Below, one piece after another: positions 1-7,762 of a stretch of DNA of 64,000 bases; position 1 is the first letter of the stretch; each line of letters starts with the position of its first letter. A program made the position numbers and the translations under genes. The stretch comes from an uncultured Oscillospiraceae bacterium. Lineage in GTDB: Bacteria > Bacillota > Clostridia > Oscillospirales > Ruminococcaceae. The stretch covers positions 1-64,000 of the forward strand of contig CAKSKG010000006.1 in assembly GCA_934464775.1 (NCBI GenBank), given 5' to 3'. The notes beneath the pieces are model-generated. The model saw only the letters and a list, made by a program, of their open reading frames with translations. It did no database searches and was not told the DNA's origin.

Positions 1-140
1 CTCGTGATTATGTGCTTGAAAAAATGGCTTTGCGGTGGTCTCCCGAACAGATAGCCGGACGAGCCAAGCGTGACAAGAAATCATTCAGCATATCATTTCC
101 AACGATTTATCGTGCAATTGATAACGGCATTTTACCGCCG
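1..140 (+). pseudogene. IS30-family transposase remnant (5' cut by window edge)
   Basis: The reading frame open at the left edge encodes LRWSPEQIAGRA followed shortly by ISFPTIYRAIDNGILP. In IS30-family transposases the pair SPEQIAGRL...S..TIYR.I lies in the region before the DDE catalytic core. The similarity stops at about base 135-140, and the frame then runs into unrelated sequence that is antisense to a PAS-type fragment. No DDE domain follows, so this is a broken copy. Its 5' part lies outside the window. Confidence 0.75.
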
Positions 141-327
141 CAGCAAACTCGTCTATGCTGTTGTAGCCAAGCATCTCCGCCATTTCCAAATTTGCATAAT
201 ACAGTGGAAAACCGTCCTCGCAGTATCCGCCTATCAGTCCCGATTTTGTATTCTGAGCCGCAAATTCGGAAATGAGCGAATTTTGCAAGAGTAAATCGTT
301 AAATCGGTAAAATTTATATTTTCGCAA
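133..327 (-). pseudogene. Fragment of a PAS-domain (probably GGDEF-type) signalling gene
   Basis: On the minus strand this stretch encodes GLIGGYCEDGFPLYYANLEM followed by AEMLGYNSIDEF. This is a PAS-domain pattern commonly found ahead of GGDEF domains in Clostridia. It starts without a good ribosome site and ends abruptly at about base 133, where the frame continues as antisense of the IS30 fragment. No output domain remains. It looks like the left stump of a gene truncated by the insertion or by a later deletion. The PAS assignment is by eye; the GGDEF partner is inferred from family habit. Confidence 0.6.
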
Positions 328-362
328 TATTTACAATACAAACCAAAATTTCATATAAAAAA

Positions 363-407
363 TCAGGTCAGACGAAATGCTGTGCAGCAGCACTCCGTCT
401 GACCTGA
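363..407 (-). terminator. Rho-independent terminator of the tetR-ABC operon
   Basis: A perfect 12-bp stem (bases 363-374 with 396-407) is followed on the minus strand by a run of T residues (complement of the A-run just left of 363). It lies 50 bases past the stop codon of the second ABC gene. Confidence 0.9.
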
Positions 408-456
408 CCGTCATGTGCATGACATATCGCCTTGTCGGCTTGTTATGTCCTTTATT

Positions 457-2196
457 TTACTGATACTTCCACTGCTCGGAGGAAAGCTGCATATCAGCCA
501 TATGCTTGTATATGCAGCCTGCATTTTTAAGCTCCTCGGGAGTACCTGTTTCGGCAACCTTTCCGTCCTTGAGAACAACAATCTTGTCAACGCCGTCAAC
601 CGTTCTCATTCTGTGTGCGATGATAAGCACTGTCTTGTTTCTGATAAGCTTTGAGATAGATTCCTGAATGAGCGACTCATTGTCAACGTCCAGCGAAGCT
701 GTAGCTTCGTCCATGAGAATGATCGGAGCGTCCTTCAGGAAGGCTCTTGCAATGGATATTCTCTGTCTTTCACCGCCCGAAAGCTCGGAGCCGTTCTCGC
801 CTATCATGCTGTTCCACTTTTCGGGCATTTTCTCGATGAATTCCTCGCAGTGGGCAAGTCTTGCGGCTGCCTTTACCTCTTCATCGGTTGCGTCCTTTTT
901 GCCTATTCGGATATTTTCCATTACTGTGTTGTTAAAAAGCGTAACGTCCTGGAAAACGATCGAATAAAGCGACAGCAGCTTTTCGGGGTCTATCTTTGAT
1001 ACGTTCATTCCGCCCACTGTAATGCTGCCCTTGTCATTGTCCCAGAATCTTGCGGCAAGGCGTGATACTGTGGTCTTTCCGCCGCCCGAGGGTCCGATGA
1101 GCGCCGTCACCTCGCCCTGCTTTGCGGTAAAGCTTACATCGGAAAGCACCTGCTCGCCGTCCTTATAGGAAAACGCAACATGATCAAATACGATGTCATA
1201 GCCCTTGTTGTCAAGCACCTCGCTGCCTGTCTGTTCCTCGTGTGAAAGTATCTCGTCCATTCTCTTGCAGTTAACGTCGATGCTGATTATCGCAGAAAGA
1301 TTCTGGAGCGCTATCTGAAGAGGCTCATACATTCTTGTTACCACAAGCAGGAACATGAAGAATGTGAGCACGTTTATCTCGCCCTTTACAAGCAGTGAGC
1401 TGCCCACAACGGCAACAGTGCCTATGCCCAGCTTCAATATCATCTGCGCCGAGCAAACGAATGCCGCATTGGAAAATTCCGCAACGATAGCGTGCTTTTC
1501 AACAGCCTTTATCTTTTTGTTGAGTCCCTCCGCATATTTATCGGTCATGTTGTAGGAACGGAGATCTCTGAGGGTTTCAAGTCCCTCCTGTATGCCGTCA
1601 AGGCAGTCGATGCGGTACTTTACTGTTTTTTCATGTACCTTTGACATTACCTTTCTCGAACAAAGCACGATGATAAATGCCACAGGCATCACCCATACAG
1701 CCGCAAGAGCCATTTTCCAGTCAAAGAAGAACAGGCTGATAACTACCAGCGTTGTTGAGATTATCGCACCCACAAGCTCGGGTATCCAGTGGGACGATGC
1801 GGTTTCGATCATGGCACAGTCGGTCATAATAGTATTTGTAAGGTCTGCAAGGTCTTTTTTTCCGAAGAATGAAAGAGGTATCTTTCTGAGCTTTTCCGCA
1901 AGGGTTCTGCGTCTTACGCCGCTCTCTATGTATGTTGACAGAAATGTAGATCTGTACTGAAATACGGTTGAAAGTGCAATAAGCAGAAGCACGGCTATTA
2001 TTGCGATGATAAAGAAACCAATCTGCTCTCTCGGAAGCTCTCCGTCCAGCAGATATGAGGAAAGCTTATAAAGCAGTCCAACAGGAAGCATAAGCATAAG
2101 GTTTGCCACGGTAACAGCTGCAAATGCACGTATCATTGCCTTTGCGCCCGTATCGGAAAGCGCATATTTATGCTTTAATTTTTCGGTAAGTGTCAT
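457..2196 (-). CDS. ABC exporter, fused permease/ATPase, second subunit
   Basis: A 579-residue half-transporter: about six membrane helices in residues 20-300, then an ATPase domain with Walker A GPSGGGKTT (about 368-376), signature LSGGERQRIS (472-481), Walker B with catalytic Glu (IILMDEATA, 492-500) and H-loop His near 527. It should form a heterodimer in the membrane with the product of the gene just upstream. The longer reading frame starts inside that upstream gene. I chose the ATG at 2196, which lies one base after the upstream stop and gives the normal N-terminus MTLTEKLKHKYAL. The pair most resembles exporters of the MsbA or IrtAB/YbtPQ type. The substrate cannot be read; the TetR neighbour suggests an inducible toxic compound or metabolite. 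Confidence 0.92.
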   Translation of the reverse strand: MTLTEKLKHKYALSDTGAKAMIRAFAAVTVANLMLMLPVGLLYKLSSYLLDGELPREQIGFFIIAIIAVLLLIALSTVFQYRSTFLSTYIESGVRRRTLAEKLRKIPLSFFGKKDLADLTNTIMTDCAMIETASSHWIPELVGAIISTTLVVISLFFFDWKMALAAVWVMPVAFIIVLCSRKVMSKVHEKTVKYRIDCLDGIQEGLETLRDLRSYNMTDKYAEGLNKKIKAVEKHAIVAEFSNAAFVCSAQMILKLGIGTVAVVGSSLLVKGEINVLTFFMFLLVVTRMYEPLQIALQNLSAIISIDVNCKRMDEILSHEEQTGSEVLDNKGYDIVFDHVAFSYKDGEQVLSDVSFTAKQGEVTALIGPSGGGKTTVSRLAARFWDNDKGSITVGGMNVSKIDPEKLLSLYSIVFQDVTLFNNTVMENIRIGKKDATDEEVKAAARLAHCEEFIEKMPEKWNSMIGENGSELSGGERQRISIARAFLKDAPIILMDEATASLDVDNESLIQESISKLIRNKTVLIIAHRMRTVDGVDKIVVLKDGKVAETGTPEELKNAGCIYKHMADMQLSSEQWKYQ

Positions 2197-2197
2197 A

Positions 2198-3982
2198 TCA
2201 CACGCCTGCCTTTCCAACCTGCCAGTTGACAGATTTATTGTATTCATTCCACATATGGCTGTATATTCCGCTCTGGGCAATAAGCTCGCTGTGCTTTCCG
2301 CTTTCGGCGATCTTTCCGTCTGCCAGCACATAGATGCAGTCGGCATTTGTAACTGTGGATAATCTGTGAGCTATCATAATTACCGTCTTGTCCTTGGAAA
2401 GCTTTTCAAATGCCTGCTGGACAAGTCTTTCATTGTCGGGATCGGCAAAAGCTGTTGCTTCATCAAGGATAAGCACAGGCGCATTTTTAAGGAATGCTCT
2501 TGCAATGGAAAGTCTCTGGCACTCACCGCCCGATACATATATTCCCTTTGAGCCGATCATCGTATTAACGCCCTCGGGGAACTTTTCGATGATATCCATG
2601 CACTGTGCGTCACGGAGAGCCTGCATTACCTCTTCATCGGCAGCGCCGGGTCTGCCCATTCTTACATTGTCCATTATGCTCATTTTAAGCAGCTTGCTGT
2701 CCTGGAAAACATATGACACATACTGCATAAGCTTATCCGAGGGGATATTTCTTACGTCCTCTCCGCCGATCTTCACAGAACCGCTCTTAACGTCCCAGAA
2801 GCGTGCAACAAGAGAAGCAAGGGTGGTTTTTCCTCCGCCCGAAGGACCCACAAGTGCAATATGCTCTCCCGCCTTTACGGAAAGGCTTATGCCGTCAATG
2901 GCGTTGTTTTCGGAATTGCCGTATGCAAAAGTAATATTGTCAAGCTTAATTGAAGAATCCTTGGGAATGGCATTGTTCTTTGCTTCGGGAAGAGGCTCTG
3001 TTTCAAGTATCTGATACATTCTGTTCAGAGCATCATTTACGATCATCTGTGACTCGCCTGCGTAAGCTACCTTCATAAGAGTAACGGTAAGCACCGATGT
3101 GATGATAACGTAGAAGAACAGGTTCAGGATAAATTCATTTGTAACGCCCTGCGCCGTGAATTTGAATGCCGCAAGAATGATAGCCGCAAAAATAGCGTTT
3201 GCCGCTGTTGTGAAGCAAACCATTGGCAGCATCATATTTTTTGTATAGCCGAGAGTCCATTTTTCGTATTCATCAATGGCAGTCTTGAAGCGCTTGAAAG
3301 AAAAAATCGTTTGGCCGAAGGTCTTTACAACGGGCACGCCTCTGACATATTCAACAGCCTCGGCGGACATTGATTCAAGTGCATTCTGATACTGCTTCAT
3401 ATCCTCTGCCATTTTGGGACCCATCATCAGCGTTCCCATAAGCGCAAATGCAATTACCGCAGGAATAAGGCAGATAAGACCCAGTCTCCAGTCAAATGCA
3501 AGCATCATCACAAGCAGTCCCACAGGAGTTGCATATGACACTGCCTTGTCGGGAAGATTATGTGCAAGAAATGTCTCTGTTGCCGCACTTGAATCGGTGA
3601 CGATCTTTCTGATCTTGCCCGTTCCCTCTGTCTCAACATATCCGAGGGGGAGCTTCATGATATGCTTCATCATGCTTATTCTCATATTCGCCTGAACTCT
3701 GAACGCCGCCTTATGTGAGCACATCAGAGCCGCAATATAGAACACCATTGCAAGCAGTGCAAATCCCACCGCCTGCCAGCCATAGCTTGAGATATGGACA
3801 GCCTCCGAGAAATTCGGACGGACGTCAAGTACCTCCTTTATGATACGCCATATGTCATAAAACGGTATCAATGCTATCCATGCGCTGACAGCCGCCAGCA
3901 CAATTGATGCATAAGTAAAATACTTATGATTGCCTGCATAATGCATCAGCACCGATAATGAGCTTTTCTTTTTTTCCTTCAC
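2198..3982 (-). CDS. ABC exporter, fused permease/ATPase, first subunit
   Basis: A 594-residue half-transporter with membrane segments in residues 20-310, Walker A GPSGGGKTT (379-387), signature VSGGECQRLS (483-492), Walker B LILDEAT (504-510) and H-loop His539. The signature has Cys where Arg or Gln is usual (SGGECQ), a mild oddity seen in some half-transporters. Both subunits keep the catalytic Glu, so both ATP sites may be active. It follows tetR by about 95 bases and is followed with a 1-base gap by its partner, so translation is probably coupled. Substrate unknown. Confidence 0.92.
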   Translation of the reverse strand: MKEKKKSSLSVLMHYAGNHKYFTYASIVLAAVSAWIALIPFYDIWRIIKEVLDVRPNFSEAVHISSYGWQAVGFALLAMVFYIAALMCSHKAAFRVQANMRISMMKHIMKLPLGYVETEGTGKIRKIVTDSSAATETFLAHNLPDKAVSYATPVGLLVMMLAFDWRLGLICLIPAVIAFALMGTLMMGPKMAEDMKQYQNALESMSAEAVEYVRGVPVVKTFGQTIFSFKRFKTAIDEYEKWTLGYTKNMMLPMVCFTTAANAIFAAIILAAFKFTAQGVTNEFILNLFFYVIITSVLTVTLMKVAYAGESQMIVNDALNRMYQILETEPLPEAKNNAIPKDSSIKLDNITFAYGNSENNAIDGISLSVKAGEHIALVGPSGGGKTTLASLVARFWDVKSGSVKIGGEDVRNIPSDKLMQYVSYVFQDSKLLKMSIMDNVRMGRPGAADEEVMQALRDAQCMDIIEKFPEGVNTMIGSKGIYVSGGECQRLSIARAFLKNAPVLILDEATAFADPDNERLVQQAFEKLSKDKTVIMIAHRLSTVTNADCIYVLADGKIAESGKHSELIAQSGIYSHMWNEYNKSVNWQVGKAGV

Positions 3983-4077
3983 AACAAGACCTCCTATTAT
4001 ATTTCCACATATTAGCCTTAGCTAACTTACAGCTATTTAAAAAGCAGTTCGTTTTTGAAACTGCTTTCAAATCAAAA

Positions 4078-4680
4078 TCACTGTCCGCCCAGCACGCCTG
4101 CCCAGCCTGCAAAGCAGAATTTTCTGATATTTTTCATAAAGGCTTTTGCATCTTCATAGGAAAGCTCGTGGGACACGACTTCATACATATACTGCCAGCC
4201 TGTTCTGCACACAACATGAATGAAGAAGTCGCTGATATCATTCCCGTTTCCCGTGTATCTTCCGGCGAACTCCCTGTAATAATGCTCTTCCGTTTCAGCC
4301 AGCTTATCGAAATAATGTTCATATTCCGTGCCTGCCGAGCGGCAGAATATAAGACGGAACGAATCGAAATTATCATAAATATATTTCAGAACAAGCTCCG
4401 TTCCCTCGTCTCCCATATTGGCAGCGTCGGCGGCATTGCCGCACCGTGATGCTTCGCTTATGCTTTCGAGATATATCTTCATAAGTCCGTCCGCCGCAGG
4501 CTTTACAACAGCATCAAAAAGTCCTGCCTTATCGCCGAATCTGGTATATATCGAATTTGTGCTTACACCGCTGTCAGCCGATATCCTGCGCAGATTTGCA
4601 TTCCGAAAGCCGTATTTAAGAAATTCCGCCTTTGCGCTTTCGATAAGTGCTTCCGTAACGCCTGCCGTTTCCTGTCTCAT
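4078..4680 (-). CDS. TetR/AcrR-family transcriptional regulator
   Basis: A 200-residue protein with the TetR N-terminal helix-turn-helix: EFLKYGFRNANLRRISADSG and then VSTNSIYTRFGDKAGLF, where family members have ...ISKGTLYxYFxSKexL. The C-terminal ligand domain is not recognisable beyond helical content. It is the first gene of an operon with the two ABC genes, and its promoter is covered by two tandem palindromes. Autorepression and control of the exporter are therefore strongly suggested. The inducer is unknown. Confidence 0.9.
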   Translation of the reverse strand: MRQETAGVTEALIESAKAEFLKYGFRNANLRRISADSGVSTNSIYTRFGDKAGLFDAVVKPAADGLMKIYLESISEASRCGNAADAANMGDEGTELVLKYIYDNFDSFRLIFCRSAGTEYEHYFDKLAETEEHYYREFAGRYTGNGNDISDFFIHVVCRTGWQYMYEVVSHELSYEDAKAFMKNIRKFCFAGWAGVLGGQ

Positions 4681-4699
4681 ATAAAAGCTCCTTTATTAA

Positions 4700-4726
4700 A
4701 TAACAAGGTTATTATAACACGGTTAT
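4700..4726. promoter_or_regulatory. Tandem palindromic operator over the tetR promoter
   Basis: Two 13-bp palindromes of the form ATAAC-N3-GTTAT lie at 4700-4712 and 4714-4726, one base apart. They cover the -10 box (4711-4716) and part of the spacer of the minus-strand promoter. The centre-to-centre distance is 14 bp. This is the expected place for autorepression by the adjacent TetR protein. The palindromes are seen; the binding is inferred. Confidence 0.8.
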
Positions 4727-4739
4727 TTTATTTTGTCAA
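4711..4739 (-). promoter_or_regulatory. Sigma-A promoter of the tetR-ABC operon
   Basis: On the minus strand TTGACA (4734-4739) is followed after 17 bases by TATAAT (4711-4716). Both boxes are perfect consensus, about 30 bases before the tetR start. Confidence 0.92.
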
Positions 4740-4770
4740 CAACTTTTTACATAAAAACACAATAAATATC

Positions 4771-4808
4771 GGCAGCAAAACAGGATAATTTTTATCTGTT
4801 TTGCTGCC
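4771..4808 (-). terminator. Terminator after the nucleotidyltransferase gene
   Basis: A 13-bp perfect inverted repeat (4771-4783 with 4796-4808) lies 21 bases past the stop. The following minus-strand sequence is AT-rich but has a broken T-run. Confidence 0.75.
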
Positions 4809-4829
4809 ACATAACATTATATATTTGAT

Positions 4830-5750
4830 TTATACCGTCTGCCAAAGCTTTTCGGGATATATCCCCTGCTCCGTCATGGCAAGTATATCCTTTCTTACCT
4901 CCGCAAGATCTTCCGAACGGGTCATGCCGAACCATTTTTCCGATGTTGGAAGCACAGCCGCTGATGCTCTGCCCGATCTTATAAGCCTGTTGATCTCAAT
5001 GGGAAGAACAAATTCATCTTTGGCAAGATCCTTTGTTCCGTCCCTTAAAAAGCTTTCAAACAGCTCTTTAAGCACACCGATAAGCTCTGCGGGACAGCCC
5101 CACAGATTCATGGAAACAAGACTTTTCCCGTCTATCTCCGTCCGCACGCCGTTTTTCAGACCGTATATTTTCCCGTCGCCGCTGCGGGAGATCTCATACA
5201 CCTCATCAAGGCTTGCAAGCATTCCGTTTTCGTCACGGACGCAAACTCCCCTTGTGACCGAGCCGTTTGGACTCAATGTATTTTCCAGCACAAAGCCTGC
5301 CATGCAGAGCTTCATCACTCCGTCTGTGCACTTTTCATTGACAAGATGCTCATGTATAAGTTCAAATGAGCCTCTGCCGTAAAAATCATCTGCATTTATT
5401 ACCGCAAACGGTTCATTTATAATATCTCCCGCAGCTATAACTGCCTGTCCCGTGCCCCACGGTCTGCTTCTGCCGATTCTTTTTGCAAAATCGGGAACAT
5501 CATCATATTCCTGAAAAGCATAGTGAACATCAGCCGAGTTTTCAAATCGTGAGCCTATCGCCTCTCGAAAATCCTTTTCGATATCCTTTCGGATAATAAA
5601 CACGATCTTGTCAAAGCCTGCCGCAAGAGCATCATAGACCGAATACTCGGTCAGTATCTGTCCGCAGGGACCAACCTGCGCCAGCTGCTTCATTCCGCCC
5701 TTAAAGCGTGTGCCAAGTCCTGCCGCCATTACTGCCAGTGTTGTTTTCAT
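4830..5750 (-). CDS. Sugar-phosphate nucleotidyltransferase-like protein
   Basis: A 306-residue protein that begins with the nucleotidyltransferase fingerprint MAAGLGTRFKGGMKQL, a variant of G-x-G-T-R-x9-PK, and carries the metal-binding acidic segment VINADDFYGRGSF (about residues 127-139). These mark the GT-A-like fold that transfers NMP to a sugar phosphate or related alcohol phosphate. The usual PK is replaced (KQL), so the exact substrate cannot be assigned. It is third in a minus-strand operon after the flavin reductase-like gene and deoB, 15 bases after deoB, and ends in its own terminator. Confidence 0.8.
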   Translation of the reverse strand: MKTTLAVMAAGLGTRFKGGMKQLAQVGPCGQILTEYSVYDALAAGFDKIVFIIRKDIEKDFREAIGSRFENSADVHYAFQEYDDVPDFAKRIGRSRPWGTGQAVIAAGDIINEPFAVINADDFYGRGSFELIHEHLVNEKCTDGVMKLCMAGFVLENTLSPNGSVTRGVCVRDENGMLASLDEVYEISRSGDGKIYGLKNGVRTEIDGKSLVSMNLWGCPAELIGVLKELFESFLRDGTKDLAKDEFVLPIEINRLIRSGRASAAVLPTSEKWFGMTRSEDLAEVRKDILAMTEQGIYPEKLWQTV

Positions 5751-5765
5751 TTTTTATCAATCCGT

Positions 5766-6935
5766 TCAAATAATTATTTCCGAAGCAAATTCCGTTCCGC
5801 TTACGGAAGATGTATCAAGTCCCAACATTTTTCCCACAGTCGCTCCGATATCCGCAAAAGTCGGTCTTGTGCCGATATTCACGCTCTTTACCGAGCTTCC
5901 GTATGCCAGAAACGGGATATATTCACGGGTATGATCCGTTCCGTGAGCCGTCGGGTCGCAGCCGTGATCCGCAGTTATCATCACAACATCTCCGCTGCCC
6001 AGCTTATCCATAAGCTGTCCGAGGCGGACATCAAATTCATTCAGCGCATTTGTATAGCCCTCGGGATCACGCCTGTGACCGTAGAGCATATCAAAATCCA
6101 CCAGATTCACAAAGCAAAGTCCATGAAAATCCCTGTCCGCATAAGCGAGAGTTTTATCCATTCCGTCGGAATTATTCACGGTGCGCACAAATTCCGTAAC
6201 GCCCTTTCCCGCAAAAATATCATTTATCTTGCCCACCGCAAGAACATCAAGTCCTGCCGACGAAACCACATCAAGAATAGTATCCTTCGGCGGAACCAGC
6301 GAAAAATCATGGCGCCGTGAGGTCCTCTCAAATGGATATTCCCCCTTGAACGGACGTGCGATAACTCTTCCGACACCGTATTTTCCCGTAAGCAGCTTTC
6401 TTGCGGCTTCACAGTATTCATACAGCTTTTCAACTGGAACAACGTCCTCGTGAGCGGCTATCTGGAACACGCTGTCAGCGGAGGTGTAAACGATGAGCGC
6501 ACCTGTTTCCATATGCTCCCTGCCGTAATCCGCAATGACCTTTGTGCCAGAATAGGGCTTGTTGCACAGCACCTTTCTGCCTGTGGCTTTTTCAAAGGCG
6601 GAGATTACCTCGTCGGGAAATCCGTCGGGGAAAACGGGCATTGGCTCTTCGGAGATAATGCCGGATATCTCCCAGTGACCCGTCGTTGTGTCCTTTCCCT
6701 TGGACGCTTCACGGAGCTTTCCGTATGCTCCCACAGTAACATCGGCAGGAGTGCCGATGCCTATTCCGTCGATGTTATACAGTCCCAGCCTTGCCATATT
6801 GGGAACATTCAGCTTTCCCGTTTCATAGCAGGAGCGGAACGTATTTGTCCCCTCGTCGCCGTAATCGGCGGCGTCAGGCTCCGCACCGACTCCTGCGCTG
6901 TCCATAACGATAAGAAAAACTCTTTTGATATCCAT
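5766..6935 (-). CDS. deoB: Phosphopentomutase
   Basis: A 389-residue alkaline phosphatase-superfamily enzyme that interconverts ribose or deoxyribose 1-phosphate and 5-phosphate in nucleoside salvage. The N-terminal metal motif IVMDSAGVGAEPDA and the C-terminal ADHGCDPTAHGTDHTREYIP supply the two-Mn ligands and are diagnostic for DeoB. The length matches the family (about 390). It sits between a flavin reductase-like gene (4-base gap) and a nucleotidyltransferase (15-base gap). No deoCD or purine nucleoside phosphorylase gene is adjacent, though cdd lies near the other end of the window. Confidence 0.96.
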   Translation of the reverse strand: MDIKRVFLIVMDSAGVGAEPDAADYGDEGTNTFRSCYETGKLNVPNMARLGLYNIDGIGIGTPADVTVGAYGKLREASKGKDTTTGHWEISGIISEEPMPVFPDGFPDEVISAFEKATGRKVLCNKPYSGTKVIADYGREHMETGALIVYTSADSVFQIAAHEDVVPVEKLYEYCEAARKLLTGKYGVGRVIARPFKGEYPFERTSRRHDFSLVPPKDTILDVVSSAGLDVLAVGKINDIFAGKGVTEFVRTVNNSDGMDKTLAYADRDFHGLCFVNLVDFDMLYGHRRDPEGYTNALNEFDVRLGQLMDKLGSGDVVMITADHGCDPTAHGTDHTREYIPFLAYGSSVKSVNIGTRPTFADIGATVGKMLGLDTSSVSGTEFASEIII

Positions 6936-6939
6936 ATTA

Positions 6940-7440
6940 TCAGTCCTTAACGTATACCTTTACTATTTCCGAAATAAATTCCGTGTGCATGGGATCGCCG
7001 TTGATGTTCTCGGCTTTAAGAGCCTCGTCGGTGAAAAATTCGGGCTTCATCTCCTGAACATAAAGCTTGCGGCACACCAGCACCAGTTCAGCCTGTTCGA
7101 TAGCCGCAGTTCCGTCAACGAACACGGGAGTAAGTCCCGTTTCCTTTGACTTGTCACAGTCACGTCCCGAATTTCTGCCGCAGAACATCAGCGCACTGCG
7201 GTATTCCTCTGGAAGAAAGCTCGCGGTGAAATACTCGTTCTTTTCAAGGAAGCTGTATGTATGGCGGCTGGGTCTTACAACAGCCTGAAGGCAGTTTTTG
7301 CCCCACATAACGCCCATAAAGCCCCATGAAGCGGTCATCGTGTTCCAGCTGCTCTCATCGCCAGCGGTTATAAGGAACCACTGCTTGCCGATCTTTTCAA
7401 AGGGATTGAAGTTCAGTTCTTTTATGTTTATCTCTTTCAT
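6940..7440 (-). CDS. Flavin reductase-like (FMN-binding split barrel) protein
   Basis: A 166-residue protein with the split-barrel pattern of small FMN-binding flavoproteins: ESSWNTMTASWGFMGVMWGK near residues 29-48, then VVRPSRHTYSFLEKNEYFT and the segment SGRDCDKSKETGLTP. The latter corresponds to the conserved SGRDxDKxxxxGLxP of this subfamily. It probably binds FMN and may act as a flavin or small-molecule reductase. It starts the operon with deoB and the nucleotidyltransferase. A TATAAT box lies at 7482-7487 (minus) with no good -35. Confidence 0.8.
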   Translation of the reverse strand: MKEINIKELNFNPFEKIGKQWFLITAGDESSWNTMTASWGFMGVMWGKNCLQAVVRPSRHTYSFLEKNEYFTASFLPEEYRSALMFCGRNSGRDCDKSKETGLTPVFVDGTAAIEQAELVLVCRKLYVQEMKPEFFTDEALKAENINGDPMHTEFISEIVKVYVKD

Positions 7441-7669
7441 GGTCGATTCCTCCGTACATGAATATAATTATCTTTTCTCACATTATAACATATCTATTCG
7501 GAAAAATAAACAGTTATTTCAAAAAAACTCAAAATATTTTATTCACATACAATTCGATAATATTGTCAACAAACGCACAATTGCAAATATGCCGAATATG
7601 ATATTTTGGTATATTTGACGAAAAGCAGAAGTGATATAAAGAATATTTTCCGAATTTGGTAATAAATTA
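7441..7669. other. AT-rich divergent intergenic region
   Basis: Between the flavin reductase gene (minus) and the repeat-bearing membrane protein (plus) there is about 320 bp. The last 90 bp hold the plus-strand promoter. The rest is AT-rich with a lone minus-strand TATAAT at 7482-7487. I see no reading frame or strong structure in it. Confidence 0.5.
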
Positions 7670-7698
7670 TTGACAAACCGACATGATTATGTTATGAT
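7670..7698 (+). promoter_or_regulatory. Sigma-A promoter of the 488-residue membrane protein
   Basis: TTGACA (7670-7675), 17-base spacer, TATGAT (7693-7698), about 65 bases before the start codon. Confidence 0.85.
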
Positions 7699-7762
7699 AT
7701 GTTTTATGTTAGGCAACAGAGTTTGCCTTTTTATCCAAACAAACAGCAAAAGGGGTTTTTTT

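Noticed and set aside
2196..2346. N-terminal extension of the second ABC subunit
   Set aside because: The extra residues are encoded inside the end of the upstream ABC gene and do not look like a transporter N-terminus; the ATG at 2196 fits the family.
457..4740. Antibiotic-resistance or siderophore cluster
   Set aside because: Only a TetR regulator and a generic exporter pair are present, with no biosynthetic genes. The substrate cannot be named from sequence.
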